Shown piece by piece: positions 20,201-31,400 of a stretch of DNA of 64,000 nt (within the stretch, counting starts at the first letter, position 1; every line of letters starts with the position of its first letter). This DNA is from Xiphophorus maculatus. Taxonomy: Eukaryota; Chordata; Actinopteri; Cyprinodontiformes; Poeciliidae. A program made the position numbers and the translations under genes. The notes below the pieces were generated by a model. The model ran no database searches. It was not told the origin of the DNA and was given only the letters and a program-made list of their open reading frames with translations. Where the stretch lies: positions 21,904,751 to 21,968,750 of the forward strand of contig NC_036460.1 of the NCBI RefSeq assembly GCF_002775205.1. Direction: 5' to 3'.

Positions 20201-20883
20201 TGTAACTTGAAGAAGTTTTAGGGTTGTGAATACTTTTGTAAGGAGCTGCAATTTCACAAAACCACTCCCTTTTCCTCTGTGAACTCGGAACTTACCGTGA
20301 ATAAATTCTTTAATGAAAAACACCACCATGAAGTAAGGAGCACCCCCTGAAATAAATGTAGCCAGCCTTAACACTTGACTTAGAAGTCGGGTCAAGTGTG
20401 GCCACACTAATGCTCTGCAGGCCTCCACTCCTGGATCATGTCAAAGTCGCTGCAGCCCTCTGACAGTGTGAACACTCACTGAGACATTAACAGAAAGTGT
20501 CTCTAAAAATGTTCAGAAACGTATTTTATTTAAATCTTCACTTAAATCTGTTATAAAACTCACATATCGGAATTTTTATTTGGTTTGTAAACGTTTTTTA
20601 TCTTCAGCAGCTGTTGCTAGGTAACTTAAAATTAAACAACTTTTCCATATAAGCTCATGGCACTTTTTTTTAGGATTAAATTGCGCATCTTGTTACATTT
20701 TCTGACACTTAAAATTTGTTTCCCCCACTATTATAAACATTTTTTAGGCTCTTTAGATTTATAATAATGTCGGAAAATTCGAAATGTGTCCTCTTCAATC
20801 CAAGCTAGAAAATTCTAACTAAATTACTGAACTTACGAAAAGAATGGGTCCTCATCGAAATCCTCCAGCATGTTGTTGTACAT
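11260..20883 (-). CDS. mlf1: Myeloid leukemia factor 1, complete (8 exons)
   Basis: MLF1 is a small adaptor shuttling between nucleus and cytoplasm; in mammals it binds 14-3-3, affects p53 turnover and is abundant in ciliated tissue. Minus-strand exons 20837-20883, 18848-19010, 13716-13760, 12859-12942, 12590-12715, 11648-11807, 11462-11576 and 11260-11323 splice in frame to 267 aa, against 268 in human MLF1. Family marks in order are FDEDPFFSDSFRAHREHMRQ, MMRSFSEPFG, SSSVMSYSKVGDEPPKVFQA, CAPGG, then ETRQAFKDSDSGLEKMKIGH and a basic C-terminus. RSFSEP matches the 14-3-3 binding motif of human MLF1. DPFFS plus RSFSEP separates it from MLF2. Exon 3 is a 45-nt microexon encoding DMSRSLLPFGSTGST. 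The start MYNNMLEDF is the first ATG of exon 1. rsrc1 lies upstream in the same orientation, as in human. Confidence 0.96.
11808..12589. other. mlf1 intron 5, nothing seen
   Basis: This AT-rich intron lies between the exons ending at 12590 and starting at 11807. The small open frame near 11860-12066 has no recognisable domain. No repeat family was identified. Confidence 0.55.
12943..13715. other. mlf1 intron 3, nothing seen
   Basis: This AT-rich intron follows the 45-nt exon 3. It shows no coding signal and no identifiable transposon. Confidence 0.55.
13930..14145 (+). mobile_element. Tc1-like transposon remnant (left arm)
   Basis: The stretch includes CTAATTGTGAAGTGGAAAG, then GGTTTTCAAATAAAATAAT and TTGTAGAACCA, then a TTTACAAAATGACACAAG-type block. 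These follow in the order found in the left arm of a very common teleost Tc1-like element whose transposase lies on the opposite strand. It is heavily diverged and non-coding, inside mlf1 intron 2. Confidence 0.55.
14478..14945 (-). mobile_element. RTE-clade LINE 3' end, Rex3-like, 5'-truncated
   Basis: A minus-strand open frame (14517-14969) encodes RSRIQAAEMGFLRRVAGLSL, then IERSQLRWLGHLVRMPPGRL and RPRGRPRTRWRDYVSRLAWE. This is the region after the reverse transcriptase in Rex3-type LINEs. The stop is followed within about 10 nt by a (GATG)n tail at 14478-14507, the expected Rex3 end. The frame is intact over about 140 codons, so the insertion is relatively young, but the reverse transcriptase and endonuclease are missing. 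It lies in mlf1 intron 2 in the same sense as the gene. Confidence 0.85.
15240..15560. promoter_or_regulatory. candidate conserved non-coding block in mlf1 intron 2
   Basis: A GC-balanced, repeat-free stretch includes GTGTAATTAGGTTGC, GGGATTAAATGGGG and TTCAAAGGTCAAGCTGAT. The last contains a nuclear-receptor half-site type AAAGGTCA. Compared with its AT-rich flanks the composition suggests constraint. Conservation has not been tested. Confidence 0.3.
15561..17490. other. mlf1 intron 2, middle part, nothing firm
   Basis: AT-rich at first, then a more complex stretch at about 16850-17110. Short open frames such as 16313-16498 have no domain. No recognisable repeat. Confidence 0.45.
17495..18390 (+). 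mobile_element. Tc1-like transposon remnant split by a SINE
   Basis: The left arm (TTTTATGTGAAAGACCAACA, then CTTAACTGTGAAGTGAAAGG) matches the fish Tc1-like element end. Internal transposase remains follow near 17850-17960 (CTCCACAAAATATGGCTTAT). After an inserted SINE, the plus strand at 18280-18390 still translates as IVKHGSGGIILFW, the decayed form of the Tc1 motif VKHGGGSIMLW. There are many stops, so it is inactive. It lies in mlf1 intron 2. Confidence 0.65.
17961..18214 (+). mobile_element. tRNA-derived SINE nested in the Tc1-like remnant
   Basis: A tRNA-like head has a B box GGTTCGATTCC at 18004-18014 after GGTGGCGGTTAGTC. The body holds a (GT)n tract at 18111-18129. The tail is AAAGTGCTATACAAGTACAG then CTATTTAC, the end shared by many percomorph SINEs. 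It interrupts the Tc1-like remnant, so it inserted later. Confidence 0.75.
19690..20250 (-). mobile_element. Tc1-like transposon remnant in mlf1 intron 1
   Basis: The plus strand carries ATAACCTAGCCCTGCTTTAA, then ACTTTATCCCTGACCTACCA and GGTGTGTTCCTTGAACTTCA, the reverse complement of the transposase 5' region. The terminal TTGTGAATACTTTTGTAAGG lies near 20225-20245. The order fits the right half of the same fish Tc1-like family. No usable reading frame remains. Confidence 0.6.
20613..20625 (-). promoter_or_regulatory. perfect RFX X-box in mlf1 intron 1
   Basis: On the gene strand this reads GTTACC-T-AGCAAC and on the other strand GTTGCTAGGTAAC. It fits GTNRCC(N1-3)RGYAAC with no mismatch. 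It is about 210 bp inside intron 1 of mlf1. RFX2/RFX3 use such sites at ciliary genes, often within a few hundred bp of the start. Confidence 0.55.
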
Positions 20884-21110
20884 TTCCGCTGATTCGTAAA
20901 GACGTAGATATTTCTTTGTAATAAGACTTCACGTCCAACATTCACATCCCCGCTTCGAGGCGCAACGGCAGCAGCTGATCCCGAGTGTGATTAGAACCAA
21001 AGTCACTCTGACACCGGCCACGTGATACAAGCCCGACGCTCCCATTGGCTGTTGTTGGGGCTCCATCCACGCGCTGTCTGTTGGGGTTGGCTGCTATGGC
21101 GACAGCACTC
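20884..21110 (-). promoter_or_regulatory. mlf1 promoter and 5' UTR
   Basis: The 230 bp upstream of the mlf1 ATG are GC-rich against AT-rich surroundings. They hold a CCAAT box on the gene strand at 21045-21049, an E-box CACGTG at 21019-21024, and an X-box-like GTCGCC-AT-AGCAGC at 21090-21103 (gene strand, one mismatch). There is no TATA box. The transcription start is not resolved. Confidence 0.5.
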
Positions 21111-22055
21111 GAGAAACTTCTTATAAAACTCGTGTGGCTTATCACTCCAGTGCACGTTACTACAAATTTCCTTGTCCTTATCAGAATTTTGCACGCAGAG
21201 TTAATGTCACTCAAAGTGCAGACAATTTGCTTTTAGGTAGATCTATTGTTATTCTTGAACTATATTTAAAAAAAAAAAAGATTTTATTTTTATTTTTTTA
21301 CAAGAAAGCACACCTAGTTCGCACAGATATGTAGAACATTTATTTTTGCAAATGCAAGTAAGTCATGCAGCTAAATTTAACGTGGACTTAGTTATTGAGT
21401 TATATTATATTCTTAATTATCATTTCATTTTGACACCAAGTGTCTGGAGACTATAATAGCAACAGCATGTCCCAGACTTCGTATAGGTTTACCATCTGGA
21501 GGTTCCACAAATAGCTTCGTGGGTTGACTCACCTCCATGAATCTCTCTCAACTAGCAACACAACACTGAGAAAACACAAACTTAAATCCCTCAGTAGTAC
21601 GCATGAGTAGAAGGAATAAAATTCAAGGCAGAGTGTAGTGTTACAGTTTTGGTCAGAAGTTTATACCCAGTCAATCGTGCTAAACTTTTTATGATGCATG
21701 TACATTTCTTTATTAAGTGCATGGATGAATTTGGCAGGATAATTGTAATACTGGATTTATTTCCACCAAACAATGTACATATCTCAACAAATTCTGCTAA
21801 AAATGAAATTTTCATCCCAATTGTTATAGAATTAGAGAAAATCCACAACAAATTCAAATGTTAATTTTTTAAAAAAAAGTTGCATTATCTCTCCACCCTG
21901 GACAACAATCCAAACAAATCATTAAAGTCATGTACAATTCTGGTAATGCAGATGATTAGAATATGCAAACTTGTGTCTGGAGCAGTAAATATACTTATTT
22001 AACTTTAGAAACTCAACAAGAGCCACAGTGTTTTGTTAAGGAAAGAGTCGTCAGT
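21111..22055. other. intergenic mlf1-rsrc1, with a possible Tc1-like end
   Basis: The region is AT-rich and has no gene. At 21650-21680 the sequence ACAGTTTTGGTCAGAAGTTT followed by ATACCC resembles the terminal repeat of another fish Tc1-like family, suggesting a decayed copy at about 21650-21870. Confidence 0.4.
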
Positions 22056-22355
22056 AAATTTTATTACAGTACCCACATCAGTCACAACTAACTTTTTATT
22101 GAAAGATAAAACATAATGTGTCAAAGTTCACATCTATGTTAAAAAAACAACATTTAACATTAACAGAATTCACCAAATCAAAATCATCAACATCAGAAAA
22201 AAGCAAAACAAAAAACGAAATAGACCAAAAACAAATTCCCTCAAAAAGCTTCACAAAAGTGGAGATAGGCATTGTTGTGATGTCCCAAAAGAAGTGAAGA
22301 GCTGAACTAAAAACTACGCTGGGAACAAAAAGCTCTTATTGGACGCTGTTGGCCT
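22056..22355 (-). other. rsrc1 3' UTR
   Basis: Downstream of the rsrc1 stop, AATAAA signals on the minus strand lie at 22095-22100 and 22060-22065, giving a 3' UTR of about 260-300 nt. There is no other gene between here and mlf1. Confidence 0.5.
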
Positions 22356-22448
22356 TCAGGCTACAGGACTTCCCATCAGTCGTTCTTGTCGCAGTGAGAT
22401 CAACCTGCTCAGCCAGAGATCTTCAGCCCTCTCTTTATCCATGAACAA
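22356..22448 (-). CDS. rsrc1: rsrc1 terminal coding exon
   Basis: The 93-nt exon follows a CCTGCAG acceptor. It encodes [20 protein letters not shown] then [10 protein letters not shown] and TGA, 30 residues. This is the most diagnostic part of RSRC1. Confidence 0.95.
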   Translation of the reverse strand: MFMDKERAEDLWLSRLISLRQERLMGSPVA

Positions 22449-25400
22449 CTGCAGGCCAGCAGAGAGAGACGAGGACACGTTAGGAAGATTAAAGAAAGAA
22501 ACAGGACCAACAGTTTGAGTGAACTCAGCTACAGGAGCAAAACATACTTTGGTACAAGAGCCACATTTGCCCATCTATGGTCACAAACATAGTGCACACA
22601 CTCATACACTGACAGATCAGAAGGGTGAAGTTTAGGGGCCCATCAATACAATCTGGAATAAAACTTCAAACTTGAACTGCAATATGAATATTTAATTATT
22701 CTGCTTTTGCTTTGACAATAAGTACATGTTTTTTTGTTTTATTTTTATCAATTATATCAGTGAGGGCATTAGTTATTATTGTTAGTATTATCGTTCACCG
22801 TCACAAGATACCGCCTGATACCAGAGTAATTCATAATAAGGAAACATAGATGCGTTAGCTATCAGTTTTTGTGTTAGAAGAGCTTACATGTAATTTCCTT
22901 TGCTCACTTTTTTCTCTCAAATTTCCCACAAATTAACCAGCACATAACACCTTGAGACATAATGTTCCACACAATAAACACTTGGAAATTACGACTAAAA
23001 TTATTCCAGATATTGCTTAAGTCAATATATAACAGAGTAGTAAATTGTTAAAGATAATATTTTATATGTAATAATGTGATGTATCATTTTAGGAGCAGTA
23101 TTGAAAATTATGGCTTTTCCGGGTTTTTTAAATTATAAAATCAATTAAGTCATGGATTTTTGTTATCAATCTTTAGGCTAATATAATTTTGTGATATTTG
23201 TAAACTAACGTCATCTAACCTTGAGAATCCCCTTATTTGCTGTATTTGCTAATTAGCTTTGTGGACTAAATTCCACTCTATCACTCAAATTCCCACATTT
23301 TTAGCTATGTCCTATAAAAAAGACAAGAAGTCTCAAAATCTAAATGAAGATCTGCAATTATGCACCAATATGAAGGCTTATTATGGATTAATTATTATAA
23401 GGTCTGTCAAGAAAGTGAACTGATCATCCTAAATACATTTCTAACTGATTTTTATATACTTATTTAACTGACAATATGTAAATAAATGAAATGTTTTACA
23501 CATTATGTCAATATCCACAAAGACGTAAAACTGTGTAGTATCTACTATCTTTTCCAGCACCACGTTTTGTAGAGGAAAACAATACAAATGACCTAAGAGA
23601 CCGTTTTAATCCACTATAATATGATGTTATTTATTACTGTTATTAATATTGTTTTGTGATATAACACAATTGTATGTCTCACATAACATAATATGGTGAT
23701 TCTAACTGACCTAAAACAGGAGATGTTTAGTCTGATTCAACTTCAGGCAGTGGGGAAAAAAATGTGTGTGTGTCTTTTTATTAGGTGTATGCAAATATCT
23801 GGTTTCAACTGCGTATAATGTTTTCCAAATCTAGGCTTTTAATAAATTGTTAGATTGCACTTTAATATGAAACACAAATATGCAGTTTGAATATCAAGCA
23901 CTTTCAAAGGAGTTGTACAGAAATCAAGCACTTTCAAAACTTTGAAAACACCTAATTGAAATTCAAACATTTTCAGGGAAGTCAAGCACCCGTACGAACC
24001 TTGAGTACCCTGAATACTGCGCCCTGTTTGGAGTGACGCCTACTCAGATCCAGCAGCATGGAGTAAATTTCAGCATGTACCTCATCCATTCCTATAAAGC
24101 CTGCTGCTAGAAAATGCCTGCTTACTACTTATATTCAGTACATTACCGGCAGTGATGGCATTGACTGTGAGGAGGCTTTAATGCTACAGCTGCGAGCATC
24201 TGACGAATGAAGGCATCTGTTTATTAGGAAGTAATACAATGACTGGGATGCAAAGCACTGAGGCACAGAGTGGAAGATATCAGATTATTCCTATATCCAC
24301 TGCATGTGTTTATGCGAGGCTGAGAGATGACGTTGACATGCCGGCGATATGTACATTCTGTACATCTAGGTGTTGATACGTGTATTACTATGCAGATGGT
24401 CGAGCAGCAACCCCCGCCGAGCACGTCAATCCTTCATCTCCAACCTACGCCGCGTACAGCTGCACCGCGTGTTATCTCATGTTAGACTCGGCAGTAGTTC
24501 TTGTCTGTCGGCCCTGGGCTGGTGTCACGGTGCTAATGAGGCTGTGTGTGTGGGATGACAGTATCTGAACCGGGCTAATGGGACTCATCTGTTCTAATTG
24601 GAAGTGGAGCAGGAGCTGGAGCCGAGGCCGGGGCCTGCCTGGGGCATATTGCTACCATATATCAGCCTGTCTGACAGTGTATGTATGAGTGTGAGGGCGT
24701 GCGTGTGCGTGTGTTTGTGTGTGTTGGGCTGGGGGGCATGGTGCATCTCTGCGAGTGGGTTATCTGCATACATCAGGGCATAATTTCGTTTCCCCCAGTG
24801 GAGATAGATGACTGGGAAGCCCCAGGGAGCGTTATTGGAGTTTAAAGTTTTTTCCCCTCTCGTTTTTCATTTGCAATCAGAGAAGGAGGCCCGTAAACCG
24901 ACAAGCTGCAGAGTCTCGCACGACGTGATGCAGTGGATAGGAATGTGCTGGAATCATGGGCGCTGGAAATAGTAGAGGTGTTAGTAGAAGCAGTGACACC
25001 TTTTAGAGGGGGTAAAAATAAACATTCCAAAGTTTGTCCAAACCGCCATAAACTCAAAGTGTCGTACCCATAAAAACAAGGCGGAAATAAAACCATAAGA
25101 TGGAGGCGGAACTTCTTATCGAGGTTGTGGCGTTTTAGTGCTCTTTAAAAAGTCTATTCAATGAAACTGAGTGACAGTTTGAGATGATGTTGGTGGAAAC
25201 AGCTGGAGAGGATCTGGCTGGAGGAAACTTACACTGGGATGAGCGAGAGTGCCGCTGTCATCATAGACTATAGACATCGGGAGGGAGTAGTCCTGAGAGG
25301 GAGCGCTCTCTGATTCCTGCTTCTTCTGAGCTGCAACAACCTGTGTTCACAGACACAGACGATACATAAAGACTAAATGAATCTCAGACTGCAACGAGCA

Positions 25401-28400
25401 TGCAAATATGACACAATATTAACAAAATTATAGCAAAAAAAAGGTTAATTTTGAAATATCTCTAAAGTATGTCTCAATTAATACATTCAATAACATTATT
25501 ATACAGACAGTTGCAAACTGTACATTTAAATGTTTTTGTATGAGGTATGGAATTGCGGGACACAGCACTGAGACTTGGGTCTTGCAATATGATCTTCATC
25601 CAGCAGATGGCACACACATATTGACTGTTCAATTGTGAAAAACGCTAATAAAAGCCATGCATTCTGAAAGCTATTGTTAAATTTCCCTGGACTCATCCAT
25701 CTTTCAACATAAAAACAGCTGTAAGTTATGTATTTTTTTTCTAAGTTATTATTTTTTTATTTAGTTATTTTTTTAAGTCCTTTTGTTTTTTGTGCTCAAA
25801 CCTAGTTATAAAAAAAAAACACTGAACATTAAATTTACAGTCATTTTAAGGCACCTGTGGGTATATTTTGACTCAATTCCTCAAGCACACTGATTTAATT
25901 TGTAATATCATGGAAAGAGAAACAACAAATATACTGGTATGAACAGTATGGAAATGTTCAGCTATCATTCTGTTCAAGAAGACGTGTTTTGTGAACCATT
26001 GTTTTGTCATTTGTAATCAATGAACGCTTTGTCACAGAAGAGCGTTCATCAACCCATAAACAAAAAGCAAAGTGCAACTGAAGTTGGTCAACGAACGTCA
26101 CTATCCACAGCAAAACCAGTCCAGGGGCAGCAATGCCACTCAGGAAGGAAAAAGCAATTACTCAAAAAGCGGCATAAAAAGGCAAATTACAGCATTCAAA
26201 CTCATACAAGGACAAGGCCCCTCCAAATGAACAAGTATATCACCAAATTAGTTACAACGCAGTTTAAATTCAATTAAATTTCAGTTCAGTTTATTAATTA
26301 AGCACCATTTCACAACAGATGTCATCTCGAGGCACAAAATTAAAAAAAAACTAATTTCAATTCACTTGCACATACAAGTTAATTGGTCCAAAACATTTGA
26401 CTCAAGTAATACAGTTTAACAGACAACTGTATCAAATACTAAGGAAAATGTATAAAAACCTCTGAGTTTAAATACAGTTAAAAACATAATCTAAAAATTA
26501 TCTCTATGGTCTGGCATCTAAAAAAAACAATATAATTTTTGTAAGTCTATCTTTTTATACACTGGTTTCAACTGTCTAAATATATTTATATACCACCAAT
26601 GAACATAATGTGCATACATGTATGTGTTGGCATTTTTAAAAATGGGAAAGACAAGAGAACATATCGATTAGTAAAGCCAGATCTGCTTAAAGCTTCGCTA
26701 GTCAGAAAATGTTGAAAATGTCTACTTGTTTAAACCTGATTATACTGTTAGAAAAATTATTTAAAAAGTCTAAAACATAAAGTACCGAGTTTATTTACAC
26801 TACTGCAATGATTTATTTGATAAAAATGTTTTAAAGATCTTTGCGGAGGGTGCTCTGCAGCTCTCACGTTGCCATTTATAGAGCTGATAGACAGAAAATG
26901 GCTTTTTTTCACATCCTGCAGCGTGTAAACATCACCATATGTTACAATAAACATCATATTTGAATGGCTGGCGTGTCTTCACTGTTACATTTATTAAATG
27001 ACGAAATAACTAAATTAACATTTCACCAAACCCATTACTGTTTTAAACACCCCTAATACCAGCCCTAGAGCAGATGTTTACCCAGTTGGACGAATCCTTT
27101 TAAAATTCATTTGGCAGGAAACAGAAAGTGAGCAGGATATGAAACACACTGACTAATAAGCATGGTGATGTGCCAAGTGTGAGGCAGAAAAAACTACTCA
27201 TCACATTCCTGGGGAACAATCTGCTGAATATACATTTTTAATAAATGCAGCTTGTTTGTATTTCTTCTTTTATTTATTTATTTAAAATGAAGGCTGTAGC
27301 CGACATAAAGGGCTTCACTAATCTTTCATCAACTTATGATTGAAAAGGATTTACAGTGACTTCTAACGGCACAAATTAAAAACAGTAAACAAAGTGAATT
27401 ACAGAAATTAACTAATTATTTTAACAGAATATTCTTAAAATACATTTTAATTGCTGGTAAACACTAGGTTATCGTTTTTAAATAACTCAGAGATGTATTG
27501 TGGTGTAGATTAAAAATGTTACATTTGTAGTAATTATGTTTTTTTTTAATTGGAGGGAAATACGTAAAACATCGTTTAAGTTAAGAAAGGTTTTCAACTG
27601 TAGACGAATGCTCTGAATCTTAATTTAATCTGTGATTTTAAATATCTGATCTAAAATTAAGTGAGTGCATGTTATAAAATTTCTTTAACTTGATTAGCTG
27701 TTTTATTATAATTTATAAACATCAAAAACTAACCTGGAAAAATACACAACTTCAGCAAAACTACAAAGGTTTTTTGACACAATCTTTGAAAAATCCCCAT
27801 TATAAATGGTTTTTTTTGTTTTTTTTTTCAGATTTTATAATTTTTCCAGACTAAGACCTCTTCATTTAGAAATGCAAAACTTTGTTGTAAAACGTTTTTA
27901 TTGGTTGAAAATTAGTTGGCAAATTGATTAATCAGATTAATCAAGTAAACAGATTAATCTATAAAGTACTATTGAGCAGACGTTTACAAACTTGGTGATT
28001 TGTGTCCCCATAGGCACACAAGAGACAGAGTCTGTGGATGTCATAAAAAAAAAATCTATATTATCTAAAACATGTAATTGCAATGTATAAAAACAATCTG
28101 TTGACTGTTCAGCGTTCTTTGTGCTGACACAAACCCTTGTTTGTTTAGCTTAGCAGTCAAAGCTGTTTACTGAGCCGATAACTGGGGTCACAAGTCCGTG
28201 TCACAATTGTTGTGGTGATAAAGAACTGAAAATATCTTAAAAACTAGTCTATATTCCAAAAAGAAGCTGTTGTCATAACTTTATTTTGCATTTATCTCAA
28301 GAGTATTGATCAATAATTCAAACTCTAAATGATCAGTGAGTTGTAAAAGAACTCACGGTACTTGTAAAATAATATTGATAAAAATTAATGTAGAAAGCAA

Positions 28401-31400
28401 CAATGCAATACATTTTAAAATCAAATTAACATCAAACTCAAAATTTAAGACTCCATTTTTTTCTGTCATAGAAGTGCATCTAACTAAATCAGTCCTCAAA
28501 AATGAATTTGTTTCAATCACTCAAGTCAAAAAGGGATGCTGTGATATATTTAAGGTGCTTATTTCTGATTTAAATACATAAATCTTATTTTATTACCATG
28601 TTAAAGCCCACACAATCATGGGGAAGATTGTAGACTTCATGGTTATCCAGGGCGTAGACCAGGACTCCTCTTAGAAACTGGTAAAGTCAAAAAAAGTTAT
28701 TGCTAAAGAAGCTGGCTGTTCACATAGTTGTTTAAGCACATTAATGGAAGGTTCAGTGGAAGGAAAAAACATGCTTCTTCCACATGTGAGAATAATAGTA
28801 ACTTTTAGAAGACTGTGAACATCAATGCTGTCAAGATTTTTGGGGCGGATTTACAAAATGTGGACTCTAGCTGGAGTCAATTAATACACAGAAATAACCA
28901 AGGATGTGGACAACAAATGTGGCATGATCCTCATCTGAAGCCACACCTGAGGCATCTTATCTCTTCTAGGGAGAACAAAGATTGAACCACTGCAGATTAA
29001 AGTCAGTTTATTTTTCCATTTCACTTAGAAATCAATGTACCAGAGTCTGGAGGATGAGCAGAGAAGCAGAGAAGTTGCTTGATGACACCAGATGCGACTG
29101 GAGACCGCCAGTAAAGCAACCTCAATACTTTAGCAAAGCCACATTATTGCAGCAAGTCATGCAAAAGAAACTGTGGCCAAGACTGTAGTGCATATATTGC
29201 TACAGTACGTGAGCATACTTTACAGTATGACAACAGTCCTGTATTAAACTTAATAGGTCTTATGTAATATTCTAATGTTGGAAACTTAATGTTGGATTTG
29301 GCTGTGAGCTATCAGTGTTGAAAGAAATAAATATTATAAATATTGTAGAATATTTTTAACTGAATCCCTAGAAGGGAAAAAAAATCCTTTATAATGACAA
29401 GCTCATTTATAGAGATCTAATATAAAATTCTCTTTTCCATTTCATCCAGCAGATCTTGTAAGAATATTTGTTTTTGGACATGCTGTGTAGGGTGCAATTT
29501 CTGTAGCGGTCTAATCTCTTGGCTCCCTTTGGCCACATGGATCATAACTTTTGTGGGTTTGCTGTCGCATGCTGTCACCTGTATTTTAAAAACAGCCCCG
29601 AAGTCCGAACAAATCTAATTTCAGCTCTTTCAGAAGGCAGAAACATTTCAATAATGACCTCTGCAATTGGTCTGCCTCTGTGTCACCAGAAAGGCGAGGG
29701 GGGAGGCACAGAGACACAGACGCGGGACGGCTGCCGCCTGCTGTGGCTTTTGTGTGGGGTGCTGCCGTCGTAAAGGGAAAAAAAAATTTCGATGAAACCT
29801 TCTCGGGTCGGGAGCAAATGGCATTCAATGGGAACGTTTGATTTGGTCTGGGCCGTCTCTGGACAGACGGCGCGGAGCGACGCGGAGGGGCGAAATTCAA
29901 TAAGAAACGGAGCAAAAAAAGCTCAGAGAGTGAAGGGCCAGGGGAGAAAGAGGGACAGAACGCACCTTTGTGTCATCCCGGGAAGATTTGAAAGCCTGAG
30001 GAACAAAGGAATCACTCTCGATGGCCTCGATGTCCTTTATCCTTCGCACTTGCTCCTCCAGAGAGGTTCCCTCTGAAAAATACGTTAAACAAGGGAAGCC
30101 ATGAACAGAAACACACATACAGAGAAAGACACACATGTTCTCTATCACACAGAGTGTGGAGCACCTTCTCCTTCATGATCTGAAAACATTTGGATTTCCT
30201 CTAGATTGGCCTCTTCTTCCAGTATAATACTATTTGACATATACAGTAAAAGAAATCTGATAATCCCCCTATTTTAATCTTGTGCCTCCAAGAAAAAAGT
30301 ATTTATGCCTTTCCAAGGGCACGGACTCCTACAAAAGGTAAAGAGGGGAAAAATACTAACAAGGTAATAGCCAGACAGTGAATTACACTCAGATAATGGC
30401 ATTCTAAAATAATCAAAATATGAACACAAGCTCACTGCAGTGGAATTTCATTACAGGGAATAAATGTGATTAAGTTTTATTCAGTTCAGACCTCATGTAT
30501 CAAAGAGTATACTTCTCCGGCTTGTCCAATTTCACAAAAACAGACACAAAGGGTTTCCAATAAATTACTCCTGGATATAAACACATCAGGATTTCTGCAT
30601 ATCAGATGACAAATCACTTCAGGAATCTAAAAGCAGTCTTTGTGAGCGTGGGAGGGCAAAAATAGGTGTGCCGAGGAAAGTTAGCGACAGGGAAAAAAAA
30701 AAAAAAAAAGTCTGAATGCACTCATTATTTTCTGGCTGTCAATCTTCCTACTGATCAGTCAATATTCATCCCTCTCTTTCCTCTCCTGCACTCTCCCATC
30801 TCGCTGTCTGTCAATCCAGCAGGCGTCCGTGTTTCTGAGCGGCACGGATGTAGGCTGCGTCAGTAACACAAATGGGAACATGCGTAAGAGAGTAGGATAT
30901 CGGAAAACTTAGATTTTGCTATGAAGGGTGAATGAGATTTTCACTGATTACACATTGGGGCCATGATGTAACTCTTTTTGGACTGAATTAAGTCCTTTTT
31001 TAAGTTCTAAATGCCTACATTGTATCATGATAGAATACCTATAGTACCTTGTATTTACATTCCTTGAACCCTTTTTACCATTGCAACCACAAACTTTGTT
31101 GTATGCTACTAGTATTCCATTTGACAGAACAAATAAAGAGGAGAATTATTGTGAAGTAAAAGAAAAATATCAATGTTTCATATTTTTTTGTAAATTTGTA
31201 TTGTGCACCAATACTTTGTACTTGTACTGTAATTATAGCAAATGTCTATGTCTGGTGTATGACACTAGCAACTTTACACATCTAAGACTGAAAATGTTAT
31301 ATAGCCTGGTAAAAACCAGCCCATTTGCTTCACACAGAGGGCCTGGACCCCCGGCTATTGAGAAACAATTGCTTCCTGGAGGCTTGGACTAAATTTTACC

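Larger units (their letters stand above)
25341..29470. other. rsrc1 intron, left part, AT-rich with repeat remnants
   Basis: Most of this interval is AT-rich and carries no gene. It includes a CTCF-like site at 25600-25613, a dispersed teleost repeat fragment at 26276-26450, and a Tc1-like remnant at 28600-29170. Confidence 0.5.

Noticed and set aside
29586..29915. 109-aa minus-strand frame next to the rsrc1 exon
   Set aside because: GC-rich non-coding DNA gives open frames on both strands here; no domain and no in-frame link to the exon.
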